NCBI GenBank assembly: GCA_944322325.1
Contig: CALUOQ010000001.1
Location: forward strand, 1-64,000
From: an uncultured Alloprevotella sp.
GTDB taxonomy: Bacteria; Bacteroidota; Bacteroidia; Bacteroidales; Bacteroidaceae
Length of the DNA: 64,000 nucleotides
Direction of reading: 5' to 3'
Part shown: in pieces, positions 1-11,789 of the stretch
How positions within the stretch are numbered: the stretch's first letter is position 1
Layout: every line of letters starts with the position of its first letter
Translations under genes and position numbers: made by a program
Notes under the pieces: model-generated
What the model was told of the DNA's origin: nothing
Database searches by the model: none
The model's input: only the letters and a program-made list of their open reading frames with translations

Positions 1-76
1 GCGGCAGTAGCTCAGTTGGTAGAGCATCGGCTTCCCAAGCCGAGGGTCGCGGGTTCGAGTCCCGTTTGCCGCTCCA
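1..76 (+). tRNA. tRNA-Gly (anticodon CCC)
   Basis: A full cloverleaf can be drawn. The acceptor stem is 1-7/66-72, the D stem 10-13/22-25, the anticodon stem 27-31/39-43 with loop TTCCCAA, and the T stem 49-53/61-65 with a TTCGAGT loop. The discriminator base and CCA are encoded at 73-76. Anticodon 34-36 is CCC, which reads GGG glycine codons. The gene lies 23 bases before the nhaD start, so it may be co-transcribed and processed from a longer RNA. Confidence 0.95.
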
Positions 77-99
77 TTGTATGTAAAAAGGTAATAGCA

Positions 100-1491
100 A
101 TGACGCCACTACTCGTAGTCCTGTTAATGGTTGGCTTTTTGCTGATTGCGACCGAAAGAGTCAACCATCTCAATAAGGCTGCTGTTGCTGTGTTTACTGG
201 CGTCTTATGTTGGTTGCTTTATGTAGCTTACGGTCCGTCGTACGTGACGGCCGAACACCCGGAAGCCTTTTCTGCCTTTTTAGGAGACCAGCCTGTCAGT
301 GTCGAGTTGATTCGCACGTTCGTCGCACGAAATGTTTTCCTGCACTACGTGACAGACGCCTGCGAGATTGTCTTGTATTTATTGGCGACAATGGCTATCG
401 TCGAAGTGCTTAACAACAACGGCTGTTTCGATTTCATTGCCGAATGGTTGCGTACGCGCAGCAGCAGTCGCTTTATGTGGCTGCTGATGGGGGTAACGTT
501 TCTGGTCTCGGCCAATTTGGACAATCTGACCACGGTTTGCATGATGCTGGGTGTAGTGCATTCCCTGATAGCGACGTCGCGTGGACGGATGCTCTACGGC
601 GCTCTTGTGGTAATTGCGGCGAATCTGGGTGGCGCCTTTACGGTCATCGGCGACGTAACCAGTCTGGCTTTGTGGGTGAAAGGCGTTGTTACTCCCACGC
701 AGTACTCCTTGACCCTCTTTTTGCCTTGTCTGGTGGCTACCGTCGTAACGGGCCTGCTCGTTATGCGCCATTTGCCTTCCCGTCTGGAGCTGGTGCAATC
801 TGCTCCCCGATACCGCAGCGATGATTCGAGGGGCGGACGGACCATGCGACTGATGATGTTGCTGATAGGCATTGGCGGGCTGTGGCTGATTCCGACGTTC
901 CATCGGCTAACGCATCTGTCACCCTTTGTCGGAGCGCTTTGCGTGCTGTCCTTGTTATGGATTGTAGACGAATTGTGCAACCGGAAACTGCTTCGCAGCG
1001 AGCGCATGGTGTTCAAACGTGCCCCGTTGGCCTTACAATACGCTAATGTGCAGACCATCCTGTTCGTGATTGGCGTAGCGCTGGCCGTAGGCGCAGTTCA
1101 GGAAACAGGTGGGCTCAGGTATGTCGTAGACTGGTGCGCCCAAAACGTACATAATATATATGTGTTAGGAGTCATCATGGGCGTCATGTCGGTTTGGCTG
1201 GACGGAATCGTCGTGATACTGACCGGCATATCCACCTTTGCTCCCACTCCCGCCGACAATGGCGATGCGTACGTGGCAGCCTTCGCGCCGGACGGTCATT
1301 TCTGGCCACTTTTGAGTTATTGCACAGCGGTGGGAAGTTCGGTGCTGACCATCGGGTCAATGGCCGGATATTCGCTGATGCGGATGGAGAACGTTTCGCT
1401 TGCGTGGTACGTTCGCTTCATTTCGGGCAAAGTGATTGTCGGAGCATTGGCAGGTCTGATCGTTTTTTTCATCGTGACCGAATGGGTATGA
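100..1491 (+). CDS. nhaD: NhaD-type Na+/H+ antiporter
   Basis: A 463-residue polytopic inner membrane protein of the ion transporter superfamily, expected to exchange cytoplasmic Na+ for external H+. Two signature stretches support NhaD: SANLDNLTTVCMMLG around residue 140, the LaDNLTT-like element, and GDVTSLALW around residue 185. About a dozen hydrophobic segments run through the protein. An in-frame ATG at 16 lies inside the tRNA and would encode a charged, non-membrane N-terminus, so I chose ATG 100, where a hydrophobic segment begins at once. It sits 29 bases upstream of pfkA and may share transcripts with it. Other SLC13/ArsB-like permeases are the main alternative, but the NLDNLTT motif favours NhaD. 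Confidence 0.85.
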   Translation: MTPLLVVLLMVGFLLIATERVNHLNKAAVAVFTGVLCWLLYVAYGPSYVTAEHPEAFSAFLGDQPVSVELIRTFVARNVFLHYVTDACEIVLYLLATMAIVEVLNNNGCFDFIAEWLRTRSSSRFMWLLMGVTFLVSANLDNLTTVCMMLGVVHSLIATSRGRMLYGALVVIAANLGGAFTVIGDVTSLALWVKGVVTPTQYSLTLFLPCLVATVVTGLLVMRHLPSRLELVQSAPRYRSDDSRGGRTMRLMMLLIGIGGLWLIPTFHRLTHLSPFVGALCVLSLLWIVDELCNRKLLRSERMVFKRAPLALQYANVQTILFVIGVALAVGAVQETGGLRYVVDWCAQNVHNIYVLGVIMGVMSVWLDGIVVILTGISTFAPTPADNGDAYVAAFAPDGHFWPLLSYCTAVGSSVLTIGSMAGYSLMRMENVSLAWYVRFISGKVIVGALAGLIVFFIVTEWV

Positions 1492-1520
1492 TAAACTTTT
1501 GAGGACAAATATAAGAAGCT

Positions 1521-2498
1521 ATGGGGAAAATCAGATGTATCGGAATTTTGACGTCGGGCGGTGACGCGCCGGGCATGAATGCCGCAATCCGCGCCGTCAC
1601 GCGCAGCGCCATCTGCAACGGATTCAAGGTCAAAGGCATTTACCGCGGTTACGACGGGCTGATTAATGACGAAGTCAAACGGTTTACGACCGAGGACGTG
1701 AGCAACATTATCCAGACCGGCGGAACCATTCTTCGCACGGCCCGCTCCAAAGAGTTTGAGACAGCGGCCGGAAGGAAAAAGGCTTTTGAAACGCTTAAGA
1801 AAGAAGCCATTGACGCGTTGATCGTCATCGGCGGTAACGGTTCGCTAACGGGAGCCCGCATTTTCGCCGAAGAATACGATATTCCCTGTATCGGACTGCC
1901 AGGAACCATAGACAACGACCTCTACGGAACGGACAACACGATAGGGTACGATACGACGCTTAATACCATCACACAATGCGTTGATAAAATCCGCGACACG
2001 GCCACTTCGCATGAGCGCATATTCTTTGTAGAAGTAATGGGGCGCGATGCCGGATTTCTTGCACAAAACAGCGCCATAGCCGCCGGCGCCGAGGCAGCCA
2101 TTATCCCGGAAGATTCAACGGGAAGCGACCAGCTTATCAAGTTCATGGAGCGTGGTATCCGCAAGAGTAAGAAGAGCTGCATCGTCATTGTAAGCGAGAG
2201 CCCCAAGTGCGGCGCCATGTATTACGCCAATCGTGTCAACAAGGAGTATCCGAATTTTGACGTCCGCGTCTCCATCCTTGGTCACCTGCAGCGTGGTGGT
2301 TCCCCGTCGGCGCGTGACCGCATTCTGGCCAGCCGCGTAGGGGTCGGAGCAATAGAAGCCTTGGTTCAAGGCCAGCGCAACGTCATGGTTGGCATACGTA
2401 ACAACGAAGTAGTATACGTGCCGTTTGTGGATGCCGTAGGAAAGCGTAAGCCCATCGACAAGCAATTAATAAAAGTCTTAGACGAATTATCCATTTGA
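1521..2498 (+). CDS. pfkA: ATP-dependent 6-phosphofructokinase
   Basis: A 325-residue cytosolic enzyme of normal family length that phosphorylates fructose 6-phosphate to the 1,6-bisphosphate, the committed step of glycolysis. The N-terminal SGGDAPG (residues 12-18) and [12 protein letters not shown] (around residue 130) are the nucleotide and sugar-phosphate binding motifs, with the catalytic Asp in TIDND. The position that separates ATP- from pyrophosphate-dependent enzymes is Gly107 in GGNGS, as in ATP enzymes. The usual GGDGS Asp is Asn106 here, a small departure. It is followed after 15 bases by atpD, so glycolytic and oxidative ATP genes are physically linked. Confidence 0.95.
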   Translation: MGKIRCIGILTSGGDAPGMNAAIRAVTRSAICNGFKVKGIYRGYDGLINDEVKRFTTEDVSNIIQTGGTILRTARSKEFETAAGRKKAFETLKKEAIDALIVIGGNGSLTGARIFAEEYDIPCIGLPGTIDNDLYGTDNTIGYDTTLNTITQCVDKIRDTATSHERIFFVEVMGRDAGFLAQNSAIAAGAEAAIIPEDSTGSDQLIKFMERGIRKSKKSCIVIVSESPKCGAMYYANRVNKEYPNFDVRVSILGHLQRGGSPSARDRILASRVGVGAIEALVQGQRNVMVGIRNNEVVYVPFVDAVGKRKPIDKQLIKVLDELSI

Positions 2499-2501
2499 TA
2501 A

Positions 2502-4040
<1,539 letters not shown>

Positions 4041-4052
4041 AAGCCAGCTGAG

Positions 4053-4286
4053 ATGAAACTGACGATAGTGTCTCCAGAAAACGTCCTGTACTGCGGCGAG
4101 GTCGATCGGATAACTGTACCCGGAACATTGGGGAGGTTTGAAGTATTGGCTAACCATGCCCCCATCATATCAAGCCTCGAAGCAGGAACACTCCTCTATA
4201 AAGACAGCGAAGAGCGGTCCTTGGACATCAAAAGCGGGTTTATCGAAGTGGACCACAATACGGTCACCGTTTGCGCGGAAGTTTGA
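4053..4286 (+). CDS. atpC: F1Fo ATP synthase subunit epsilon (short form)
   Basis: A 77-residue protein covering only the N-terminal beta-sandwich domain of epsilon. It starts LTIVSPENVLYCGEVDRITV and contains PGTLGRFEVLANHAPIISSL, both typical of this domain. The C-terminal helical hairpin, which in E. coli-type epsilon (about 135 residues) binds ATP and inhibits the enzyme, is absent. A stop codon ends the frame cleanly, and the next gene begins 3 bases later. Known Bacteroidetes epsilon subunits are similarly short, so this is a lineage trait rather than damage. It links gamma to the c-ring. Confidence 0.9.
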   Translation: MKLTIVSPENVLYCGEVDRITVPGTLGRFEVLANHAPIISSLEAGTLLYKDSEERSLDIKSGFIEVDHNTVTVCAEV

Positions 4287-4289
4287 CTT

Positions 4290-4690
4290 ATGGTTAACAA
4301 AGCTGCACTGTTTGGGAAATACGTAGGTGTCATGACGTTTGTCGTCGTCGTTGTTACTGTCGTTCTTTATGCAGTGGCGACATGGCTTCACTGTGACTTT
4401 CCGCTCGGACCTGCGATTGGCTGCGGTATGTTGCTCCTGCTTTACAGTATCGTTGCACTTGCCTTATACTTCTATATCCGTAGCCATACGCCCAAACAGG
4501 TCACTTCTTATCTGCTGGCGATGAAAGTAGCCCGGCTTGTTCTATGTTTGGCCTTTATTGTTGTTTACGCAGTAAGTGGTGGCGAATCCACACTGGTCGT
4601 CTCCCTGAGTATGGTGGTCTACTATTTGGCCACGTTGGTTATAAGCAGCTATTTCTATGTCAGGTTTGAATATCTTCTAAAGGAGTCAGT

Positions 4691-4694
<4 letters not shown>
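4290..4694 (+). CDS. ATP synthase operon membrane protein (AtpI position)
   Basis: A 134-residue protein with about four hydrophobic segments and short basic loops (FYIRSHTPKQ, YVRFEYLLKES). It sits between atpC and atpB, 3 bases after atpC, and its stop overlaps the atpB start by 4 bases (ATGA), so it is translationally coupled to Fo. Many operons carry AtpI or AtpZ/UncI in an equivalent slot, where it helps c-ring assembly or Mg2+ uptake. I cannot see sequence motifs of AtpI here. A comparable assembly role is inferred only from size, topology and position. Confidence 0.7.
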
Positions 4695-6041
<1,347 letters not shown>

Positions 6042-6054
6042 GCTAAAGGTCACA

Positions 6055-6552
6055 ATGCCGTCCTTTTTTACCCCTGACTTTGGGTTGCTTTTTTGGATGC
6101 TTCTGGCCTTTTTGGTCGTATTCGTCCTGCTGGCTAAGTTCGGTTTCCCCGTCATTGTCAAGATGGTGGACGAACGTAAGGCCTATATTGACGGATCCCT
6201 GAAAAGCGCCCGTGAAGCTAACGAGAAGCTGGCCCACATCAAAGTCGAAAGTGAAAAAATCCTGAAGGAAGCCCGCGAACAGCAGGCACAAATCCTGAAG
6301 GAAGCGATGGCCACTCGCGACCAGATTGTCAAGGACGCACGCATCAAGGCACAAATCGAAGCCCAGAAAATGCTTGAGGACGCTAAAGCGCAGATTCAGC
6401 ACGAAAAGGACAACGCTTTGCTCGAAATCAAGGGGCAAGTGGCAGACCTTTCCCTGACTATTGCGGAAAAAGTGCTCCTTAAACAATTGGACGACGCGCC
6501 GGCGCAATCCAAGATGATTGACCGGATGCTGGACGAGTTGGTCACTAAATGA
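6055..6552 (+). CDS. atpF: F1Fo ATP synthase subunit b
   Basis: A 165-residue peripheral stalk subunit. It has one N-terminal membrane helix (LLFWMLLAFLVVFVLLAKFG, residues about 10-29) followed by a long charged amphipathic helix of about 130 residues rich in Lys, Glu and Ala. A longer reading from 5995 would overlap atpE by 47 bases and add a Cys-rich tail with no family resemblance. I therefore chose ATG 6055, which gives the typical MPSFFTPDFG start 13 bases after atpE. It holds F1 against rotation together with delta (atpH). Confidence 0.95.
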   Translation: MPSFFTPDFGLLFWMLLAFLVVFVLLAKFGFPVIVKMVDERKAYIDGSLKSAREANEKLAHIKVESEKILKEAREQQAQILKEAMATRDQIVKDARIKAQIEAQKMLEDAKAQIQHEKDNALLEIKGQVADLSLTIAEKVLLKQLDDAPAQSKMIDRMLDELVTK

Positions 6553-6563
6553 TAGAGTAAGTC

Positions 6564-7097
6564 ATGGATATCGGAATCATTTCAGTTCGTTACGCAAAGT
6601 CTTTGCTGAAGTATGCTATCCGCCAAGGCTGTGAGGATTCAGTCTATCAGGAGATGTGCACATTGACGCAGACTTACTTGCGTGTTCCGCAGTTGCAGAC
6701 CGCATTGCTGAACCCCATGGTCAGTCGTGTGCAAGCCTTAGACGTCCTTGCAACCGCTTTCGGAGGTACGATGTCCGACGTGACGTCTCGTTTCATCCAG
6801 CTGATCATCACGAATGGTCGCTTGGACATGTTGCACTTCATCGCCCGCTCTTATCTGACACTATACCGACGCTATAAGAATGTAGTGACCGGGTGTCTGA
6901 CCGTTTCTGCTGAAGTCGCTCCTGCCACTTTGGCGCGAATTCGTGCTTTTGTCGAACAAAGCGCTGGCGGAGAAGTAGACCTCGAAACCCGAATTGACCC
7001 GACAATCGGGGCCGGTTTTGTGCTCGAGTATGACACATACAGGCTCGACGCAAGTCTTCATGCCCAGTTACGCTCTTTGAGGAAACAGCTATGTTAA
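6564..7097 (+). CDS. atpH: F1Fo ATP synthase subunit delta
   Basis: A 177-residue stator subunit (OSCP family) that joins subunit b to the top of the alpha3-beta3 hexamer. The family pattern is visible: a start with ISVRYAKSLLKYA, a helical N-terminal domain with LLNPMVSRVQALDVL, and a C-terminal GAGFVLEYDTYRLDASLHAQL that matches the conserved GG-ylD..vDgSi.gkL region. It follows atpF by 11 bases. A 46-base gap separates it from atpA, the longest gap within the F1 part of the operon. Confidence 0.92.
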   Translation: MDIGIISVRYAKSLLKYAIRQGCEDSVYQEMCTLTQTYLRVPQLQTALLNPMVSRVQALDVLATAFGGTMSDVTSRFIQLIITNGRLDMLHFIARSYLTLYRRYKNVVTGCLTVSAEVAPATLARIRAFVEQSAGGEVDLETRIDPTIGAGFVLEYDTYRLDASLHAQLRSLRKQLC

Positions 7098-7143
7098 CTC
7101 TATTGCGAACGATTAAAACGATAAAGTAAGATAACAGAGAAGC

Positions 7144-8727
7144 ATGTCAAATAAAATCAAACCCAGTGAAGTTTCCGAGGTACTCCTGCAGCAGTTGCAG
7201 GACATCAACGTCAGCGTGGGCTTCGAGGAGGTCGGCACCGTCCTTCAAGTGAGCGACGGTGTGGCTCGCGTTTACGGTCTCCGGAACGTTACAGCCAACG
7301 AGTTGCTCGAGTGCGAAAACGGAACGATGGCCGTAGCCATGAACTTGGAGGAAGACAACGTGGGCGTCGTGCTTCTGGGAGCTACGGAAGGCATCAAGGA
7401 AGGCCAGACCGTCCGACGCACAAAAAAAGTAGCTTCCATTGAAGTCAACGAAAACATGTTGGGACGTGTCATCACGCCCTTGGGAAAGCCCATCGACGGA
7501 GGCGCTCCTATCGAAGGCGAGAAATTCCTGATGCCCCTCGACCGCAAGGCACCGGGCGTAATCTATCGCCAGCCGGTCAACCAGGCCTTACAGACCGGTC
7601 TGAAGGCTGTCGACTCCATGATACCTATAGGCCGCGGACAACGCGAACTTATCATCGGTGACCGCCAGACCGGCAAAACCGCCATTGCCATCGACACTAT
7701 TATCAACCAAAAGGAAAACTACGAGAAGGGCGACCCAGTTTATTGCATCTACGTGGCCGTGGGGCAGAAAGCCTCTACTGTGGCCAACATCGTCGATACG
7801 CTGAAAACCCATGGTGCAATGCCCTATACCATCGTCGTCTCGGCTACGGCGGCCGACGCTGCGGCCTTGCAGTACTACGCACCGTTTGCCGGTGCTGCCA
7901 TCGGCGAGTATTTCCGTGACCGCGGCAAGCACGCCCTCGTTGTCTACGACGACCTCTCGAAACAGGCCGTAGCCTATCGCGAGATTTCGCTTATCCTGCG
8001 TCGGCCCTCCGGCCGTGAGGCATACCCTGGCGACGTATTCTATCTGCACTCCCGTTTACTTGAGCGCGCCGCGAAAATCAATGCGCAGGACGAGGTAGCC
8101 CGTCAGATGAACGACTTGCCTGAGTGTATGGTGGGCCACGTGGTCGGCGGCGGCTCGCTGACGGCCTTGCCTATCATCGAAACGCAGGCTGGCGACGTAT
8201 CGGCCTACATCCCGACCAACGTCATTTCCATCACTGACGGACAGATTTACTTGGACACCAACCTGTTCAACCAAGGCTTCCGTCCGGCAATTGATGTCGG
8301 TATTTCCGTTTCGCGTGTAGGCGGTGCGGCTCAGATTAAGAGTATGAAGAAGATTGCCGGAACGCTGAAAATCGACCAAGCGCAGTACCGCGAACTTGAA
8401 GCCTTCTCCAAGTTCTCTTCAGACATGGATGCTGTTACGGCCATGACCATTGACCGCGGACGCAAGAACAATCGCCTGCTCGTCCAGCCGCAATACAGCC
8501 CCATGCCGGTCGGCGAACAGGTGGCTATTCTCTATTGCGGCACCCACGGACTGCTGGCTGACGTCCCCCTCGACAAGGTTAGTGAGTTCCAGACCGGTTT
8601 CCTGCAAATCCTGCGTTCGACGCACAAGGAAGACGTGCTCGACGAGCTTTCACGCGGCGTGCTGAGCGACTCGATTTGTCAGACGATAGAGCAAGTCGCA
8701 GCAAGCGTGTCCGGACAATACAAATAG
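7144..8727 (+). CDS. atpA: F1Fo ATP synthase subunit alpha
   Basis: A 527-residue non-catalytic nucleotide-binding subunit of F1. The Walker [10 protein letters not shown] is near residues 172-180, and the arginine-finger region is [15 protein letters not shown] near residue 380. The [16 protein letters not shown] and [19 protein letters not shown] stretches are diagnostic. Length matches Bacteroidetes alpha subunits. It precedes atpG by 12 bases, and the two are expected to be co-translated. Confidence 0.98.
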   Translation: MSNKIKPSEVSEVLLQQLQDINVSVGFEEVGTVLQVSDGVARVYGLRNVTANELLECENGTMAVAMNLEEDNVGVVLLGATEGIKEGQTVRRTKKVASIEVNENMLGRVITPLGKPIDGGAPIEGEKFLMPLDRKAPGVIYRQPVNQALQTGLKAVDSMIPIGRGQRELIIGDRQTGKTAIAIDTIINQKENYEKGDPVYCIYVAVGQKASTVANIVDTLKTHGAMPYTIVVSATAADAAALQYYAPFAGAAIGEYFRDRGKHALVVYDDLSKQAVAYREISLILRRPSGREAYPGDVFYLHSRLLERAAKINAQDEVARQMNDLPECMVGHVVGGGSLTALPIIETQAGDVSAYIPTNVISITDGQIYLDTNLFNQGFRPAIDVGISVSRVGGAAQIKSMKKIAGTLKIDQAQYRELEAFSKFSSDMDAVTAMTIDRGRKNNRLLVQPQYSPMPVGEQVAILYCGTHGLLADVPLDKVSEFQTGFLQILRSTHKEDVLDELSRGVLSDSICQTIEQVAASVSGQYK

Positions 8728-8739
8728 TAGCTTAGCCCT

Positions 8740-9621
8740 ATGCCATCGCTAAAAGAAGTCAAGACAAGAATCGTTTCTGTGCAGAGCACCCGCAAAATTA
8801 CGAGTGCGATGAAAATGGTGGCTTCCTCTAAGTTACACAAAGCCCAGCAGGCCATTGAGAGTATGCGTCCCTACGAGCGGCAATTGTCCCATATCATGAC
8901 GGCTTTCGTAAGCGGACTCCATGGCGACGTGACCACTCCGCTGGCCACCGTGCGACAACCCGGCCACGTCGTGTTGGTCGCTGTTTCGTCCAACTCCAGC
9001 CTCTGTGGCGGTTTCAACGCCAATGTCATCCGCAAGCTCCGCCAGACGCTCGACGAGTACCGCCAAACGGGTGTCGAAGTCAGCGTCATCCCCATTGGCC
9101 GTAAGGTTGCCGAGGCTGTACGTCGGCTTGGCTTGACTGTCGACACCGACCGCGCTTCCCTGCTCGACCATCCGTCTTATGCAGAGGCGGCCGCCTTGGT
9201 GCGCGGCTTGATGCAGCAATTCTCGGAGGGGAGCATTGACCGTGTGGAGCTGATTTACCACCACTTCAAGAGCACGTCCAGACAGATACTCCAGCGCGAG
9301 ACGTTACTGCCGGTGACGGTCGACGAAGATGGGCAAGAAGGATTGTCCCAAGGTCAGTCTGTTGCGTCTACCGACTATATCGTCGAACCTTCGGCCGCTG
9401 AGGTGCTGAAGCGTCTCGTGCCTCAAACCCTTTGCCTGAAGCTGTATGCCGCCCTGCTCGACAGTCTGGCCAGCGAACACGCCGCCCGCGTGGTAGCCAT
9501 GCAGGTCGCTACGGACAACGCAGACGAACTGTTACGCGACCTCACGTTACAATACAATAAATCGCGTCAGCAGGCCATCACGAGCGAGTTGCTGGACATC
9601 GCCGGAGGAAGTCTGCAATAA
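8740..9621 (+). CDS. atpG: F1Fo ATP synthase subunit gamma
   Basis: A 293-residue central shaft subunit. The N-terminal helix has the family pattern LKEVKTRIVSVQSTRKITSA followed by MKMVASSKL, and the C-terminal helix has AARVVAMQVATDNADELL. The middle Rossmann-like domain contains SSNSSLCGGFNANVIRK. It is the last gene of the operon and is followed by a hairpin with a T-run at 9651-9693. There is no sign of truncation or frameshift. Confidence 0.96.
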   Translation: MPSLKEVKTRIVSVQSTRKITSAMKMVASSKLHKAQQAIESMRPYERQLSHIMTAFVSGLHGDVTTPLATVRQPGHVVLVAVSSNSSLCGGFNANVIRKLRQTLDEYRQTGVEVSVIPIGRKVAEAVRRLGLTVDTDRASLLDHPSYAEAAALVRGLMQQFSEGSIDRVELIYHHFKSTSRQILQRETLLPVTVDEDGQEGLSQGQSVASTDYIVEPSAAEVLKRLVPQTLCLKLYAALLDSLASEHAARVVAMQVATDNADELLRDLTLQYNKSRQQAITSELLDIAGGSLQ

Positions 9622-9650
9622 AGCGCCACGACTTCTTACCGTAAACATTG

Positions 9651-9693
9651 AAAGCGTGCGGTTGCCCTGTTCGGGAGCGGCCGCTCGCTTTTG
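9651..9693 (+). terminator. Probable terminator of the atp operon
   Basis: An imperfect hairpin pairs AAAGCGTGCGG (9651-9661) with CCGCTCGCTTT (9681-9691) and is followed by a short T-rich tail. It lies 30 bases after the atpG stop, where an operon end is expected. The stem has one mismatch and a fairly large loop, so confidence is moderate. The rest of the 350-base gap to pyrK shows only the promoter listed next. Confidence 0.6.
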
Positions 9694-9938
9694 TATGCGC
9701 CCATGTTTCCCGGCGTAACCATCCGAAATGTTACCCATGTCTTTCCCATAATTGTACGGCGCGAGAAATAACTTTATGAAAGTCATCGGCGGCACAATTG
9801 CTTCCTGTCGCGCTTCGGGTGCAGACCCGGCCCGACTGACCGGTGTGTACGAAAGCAAAAACCATCTGCCGAAAAAGTTGCACGTTGCGAAACGCCATTT
9901 TTGTGTACCGCCCGTGTGCGCCATCGGGCGAATTGAAT

Positions 9939-9946
9939 TAACTTTG
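9939..9946 (+). promoter_or_regulatory. Promoter -7 element upstream of pyrK
   Basis: TAACTTTG matches the Bacteroidetes -7 consensus TAnnTTTG and lies 26 bases before the pyrK ATG. That leaves room for a short untranslated leader. No convincing TTG -33 element is at the right distance, so the call rests mainly on the -7 box and position. Confidence 0.55.
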
Positions 9947-9971
9947 CAGGCACACAGCAAACATTCGCACC

Positions 9972-10757
9972 ATGACGAAACAACTTATCGACCTGACCGT
10001 GGCGGCCGTGGAGCGCCTGAACGCGACGCACGTACTGCTGCGGCTCACCGACGCGGCGCGTCCTCTGCCCGCTATGTGGCCGGGCCAGTTTGTCGAAGTC
10101 CGCGTGGACCATTCGGCTACGACACTGTTACGGCGTCCCATTTCCATTAATTTTGTCGACCAGGAACGAAACGAACTCTGGCTCCTCGTCCATGAAGTCG
10201 GCAATGGCACACGTGCGCTCGGCCGGCTTGTAGCGGGTGATACGGTGAACTGTCTGCTGCCCTTGGGCAATGGATTCACTCTCCCGACGACGGGCGGTGG
10301 CCGCTACCTGCTCGTAGGTGGCGGCGTAGGTACGGCTCCCCTACTCTACTACGGCGACGAATTGCGCCGCCGGGGCTGCGAGCCCATCTTTCTGTTGGGT
10401 GCCCGTACAAAGGGCGACCTTCTGCAACTTGACGCTTTCAAACGCATAGGACGCGTCGAGACCACCACGGAAGACGGCTCTATGGGCGCGAAAGGCTTCG
10501 TCACGCAACACCCCATGCTGGCGTCTGAACGCTTCGACGCCATCGCCACATGCGGCCCGAAACCCATGATGGTGGCCGTGGCGCGCTATGCCGAAGCCAC
10601 CGGCACACCTTGCGAGGCATCGCTCGAGAACCGCATGGCCTGCGGGCTGGGCGCCTGTCTGTGCTGCGTTGAAGATACGACGGAGGGTAACGTATGTGTT
10701 TGTAAGGAAGGTCCCGTGTTTAATATAAAACGACTGAAATGGCTCAACTCCAAGTAA
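9972..10757 (+). CDS. pyrK: Dihydroorotate dehydrogenase B, electron transfer subunit
   Basis: A 261-residue FAD and [2Fe-2S] protein that passes electrons from PyrD to NAD+ in pyrimidine synthesis. It has an N-terminal FAD-binding barrel with [10 protein letters not shown], an NAD-binding domain starting with [18 protein letters not shown] near residue 115, and a C-terminal iron-sulphur loop [14 protein letters not shown] followed by a further Cys pair. It overlaps pyrD by 19 bases, as is usual for this two-subunit enzyme. Length is normal for the family. Confidence 0.95.
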   Translation: MTKQLIDLTVAAVERLNATHVLLRLTDAARPLPAMWPGQFVEVRVDHSATTLLRRPISINFVDQERNELWLLVHEVGNGTRALGRLVAGDTVNCLLPLGNGFTLPTTGGGRYLLVGGGVGTAPLLYYGDELRRRGCEPIFLLGARTKGDLLQLDAFKRIGRVETTTEDGSMGAKGFVTQHPMLASERFDAIATCGPKPMMVAVARYAEATGTPCEASLENRMACGLGACLCCVEDTTEGNVCVCKEGPVFNIKRLKWLNSK

Positions 10758-11650
10758 ATATCGGCAATCTCAGCCTCCGCAATCCTGTCATGACGGCTTC
10801 GGGCACGTTCGGCTACGGTCTGGAATATGCCGACTTTGTACGTCTCGACCGTCTCGGCGGCATCATCGTAAAGGGTACCACGCTGCGCCCCCGCGAGGGC
10901 AATCCTTATCCCCGCATGTACGAGACGGCAGGCGGTATGCTCAACTGTGTGGGTTTGCAGAATAAGGGCGTTGATTACTTCTGCCAGGAAATATATCCGC
11001 AGATAAAGAATCTCGACACGCACGTAGTGGTCAACGTCTCTGGCTCCAGCCCGGAGGACTACGCCGAGTGTGCCGCGCGCATCGCTGCGCTCGACCGTAT
11101 CCCCGCCATCGAGCTCAACATCTCGTGTCCCAACGTCAAGGATGGCGGCATGGCTTTCGGCGTGACGTGCGAAGGCGCCGCATCTGTTGTCCGCGCCGTG
11201 CGGGCCGCTTATCCCAAGACACTCATCGTGAAACTGTCGCCCAACGTGACAAGTATCGCTGACATCGCCCGCGCTGTCGAGGACTGCGGCGCCGACGCCG
11301 TATCGCTTATCAACACGCTCATGGGCATGGCCGTCGACATCGAGCGGCGCAGCCCCGTGCTCAGTATCGCTACCGGCGGTCTGTCCGGCCCGGCCGTGAA
11401 ACCCATCGCCCTGCGTATGGTGTGGCAAGTGGCACGCGCGGTCAAAATCCCTATTGTCGGACTGGGCGGTATCATGAATGCCACTGACGCCATCGAATTC
11501 CTCATGGCCGGAGCCACGGCCGTTGAAATCGGCACGGCCAATTTTGTGGATCCGGCCGTCAGCGAAAAGGTCGTAGACGGCATCGATGCCTGGCTCGACG
11601 CACATGGTGTCGGCGACGTGCGCGACATCATTGGCGCCCTCAAATGCTGA
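10739..11650 (+). CDS. pyrD: Dihydroorotate dehydrogenase B, catalytic subunit
   Basis: A 303-residue FMN-dependent class 1B enzyme that oxidises dihydroorotate to orotate. Visible motifs are the N-terminal [13 protein letters not shown], the active-site loop [13 protein letters not shown] with the class 1 catalytic Cys, [13 protein letters not shown], and the phosphate-binding [17 protein letters not shown] and AVEIGTANF near the C-terminus. Pairing with pyrK makes class 1B (NAD-linked) secure. The coding sequences overlap, which suggests coupled translation. Confidence 0.96.
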   Translation: MAQLQVNIGNLSLRNPVMTASGTFGYGLEYADFVRLDRLGGIIVKGTTLRPREGNPYPRMYETAGGMLNCVGLQNKGVDYFCQEIYPQIKNLDTHVVVNVSGSSPEDYAECAARIAALDRIPAIELNISCPNVKDGGMAFGVTCEGAASVVRAVRAAYPKTLIVKLSPNVTSIADIARAVEDCGADAVSLINTLMGMAVDIERRSPVLSIATGGLSGPAVKPIALRMVWQVARAVKIPIVGLGGIMNATDAIEFLMAGATAVEIGTANFVDPAVSEKVVDGIDAWLDAHGVGDVRDIIGALKC

Positions 11651-11703
11651 CCGCCCGCAGCCACCGTCAAATCGGCCAAAACGCGAATTAAGCCCCCGCA
11701 GGC

Positions 11704-11734
11704 TTGAACGAATAAAAGAAAAGTGCTATTTTTG
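11704..11734 (+). promoter_or_regulatory. Promoter of tig
   Basis: TTG at 11704-11706 and TATTTTTG at 11727-11734 are separated by 20 bases, a good match to the Bacteroidetes TTG-N19/21-TAnnTTTG promoter. The tig ATG is 55 bases downstream. It lies in the 139-base pyrD-tig gap, so tig probably begins a new transcript. Confidence 0.75.
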
Positions 11735-11789
11735 CACGCCTACTACGGACATAATCAGAATAATAACACAATAAGTATCAATCGCTACG

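Noticed and set aside
16..99. An upstream start for nhaD at position 16.
   Set aside because: It lies inside the tRNA gene and adds a hydrophilic tail not expected in this family.
9752..10150. A 132-residue frame between atpG and pyrK.
   Set aside because: It runs into pyrK out of frame, spans its promoter and has no recognisable features.
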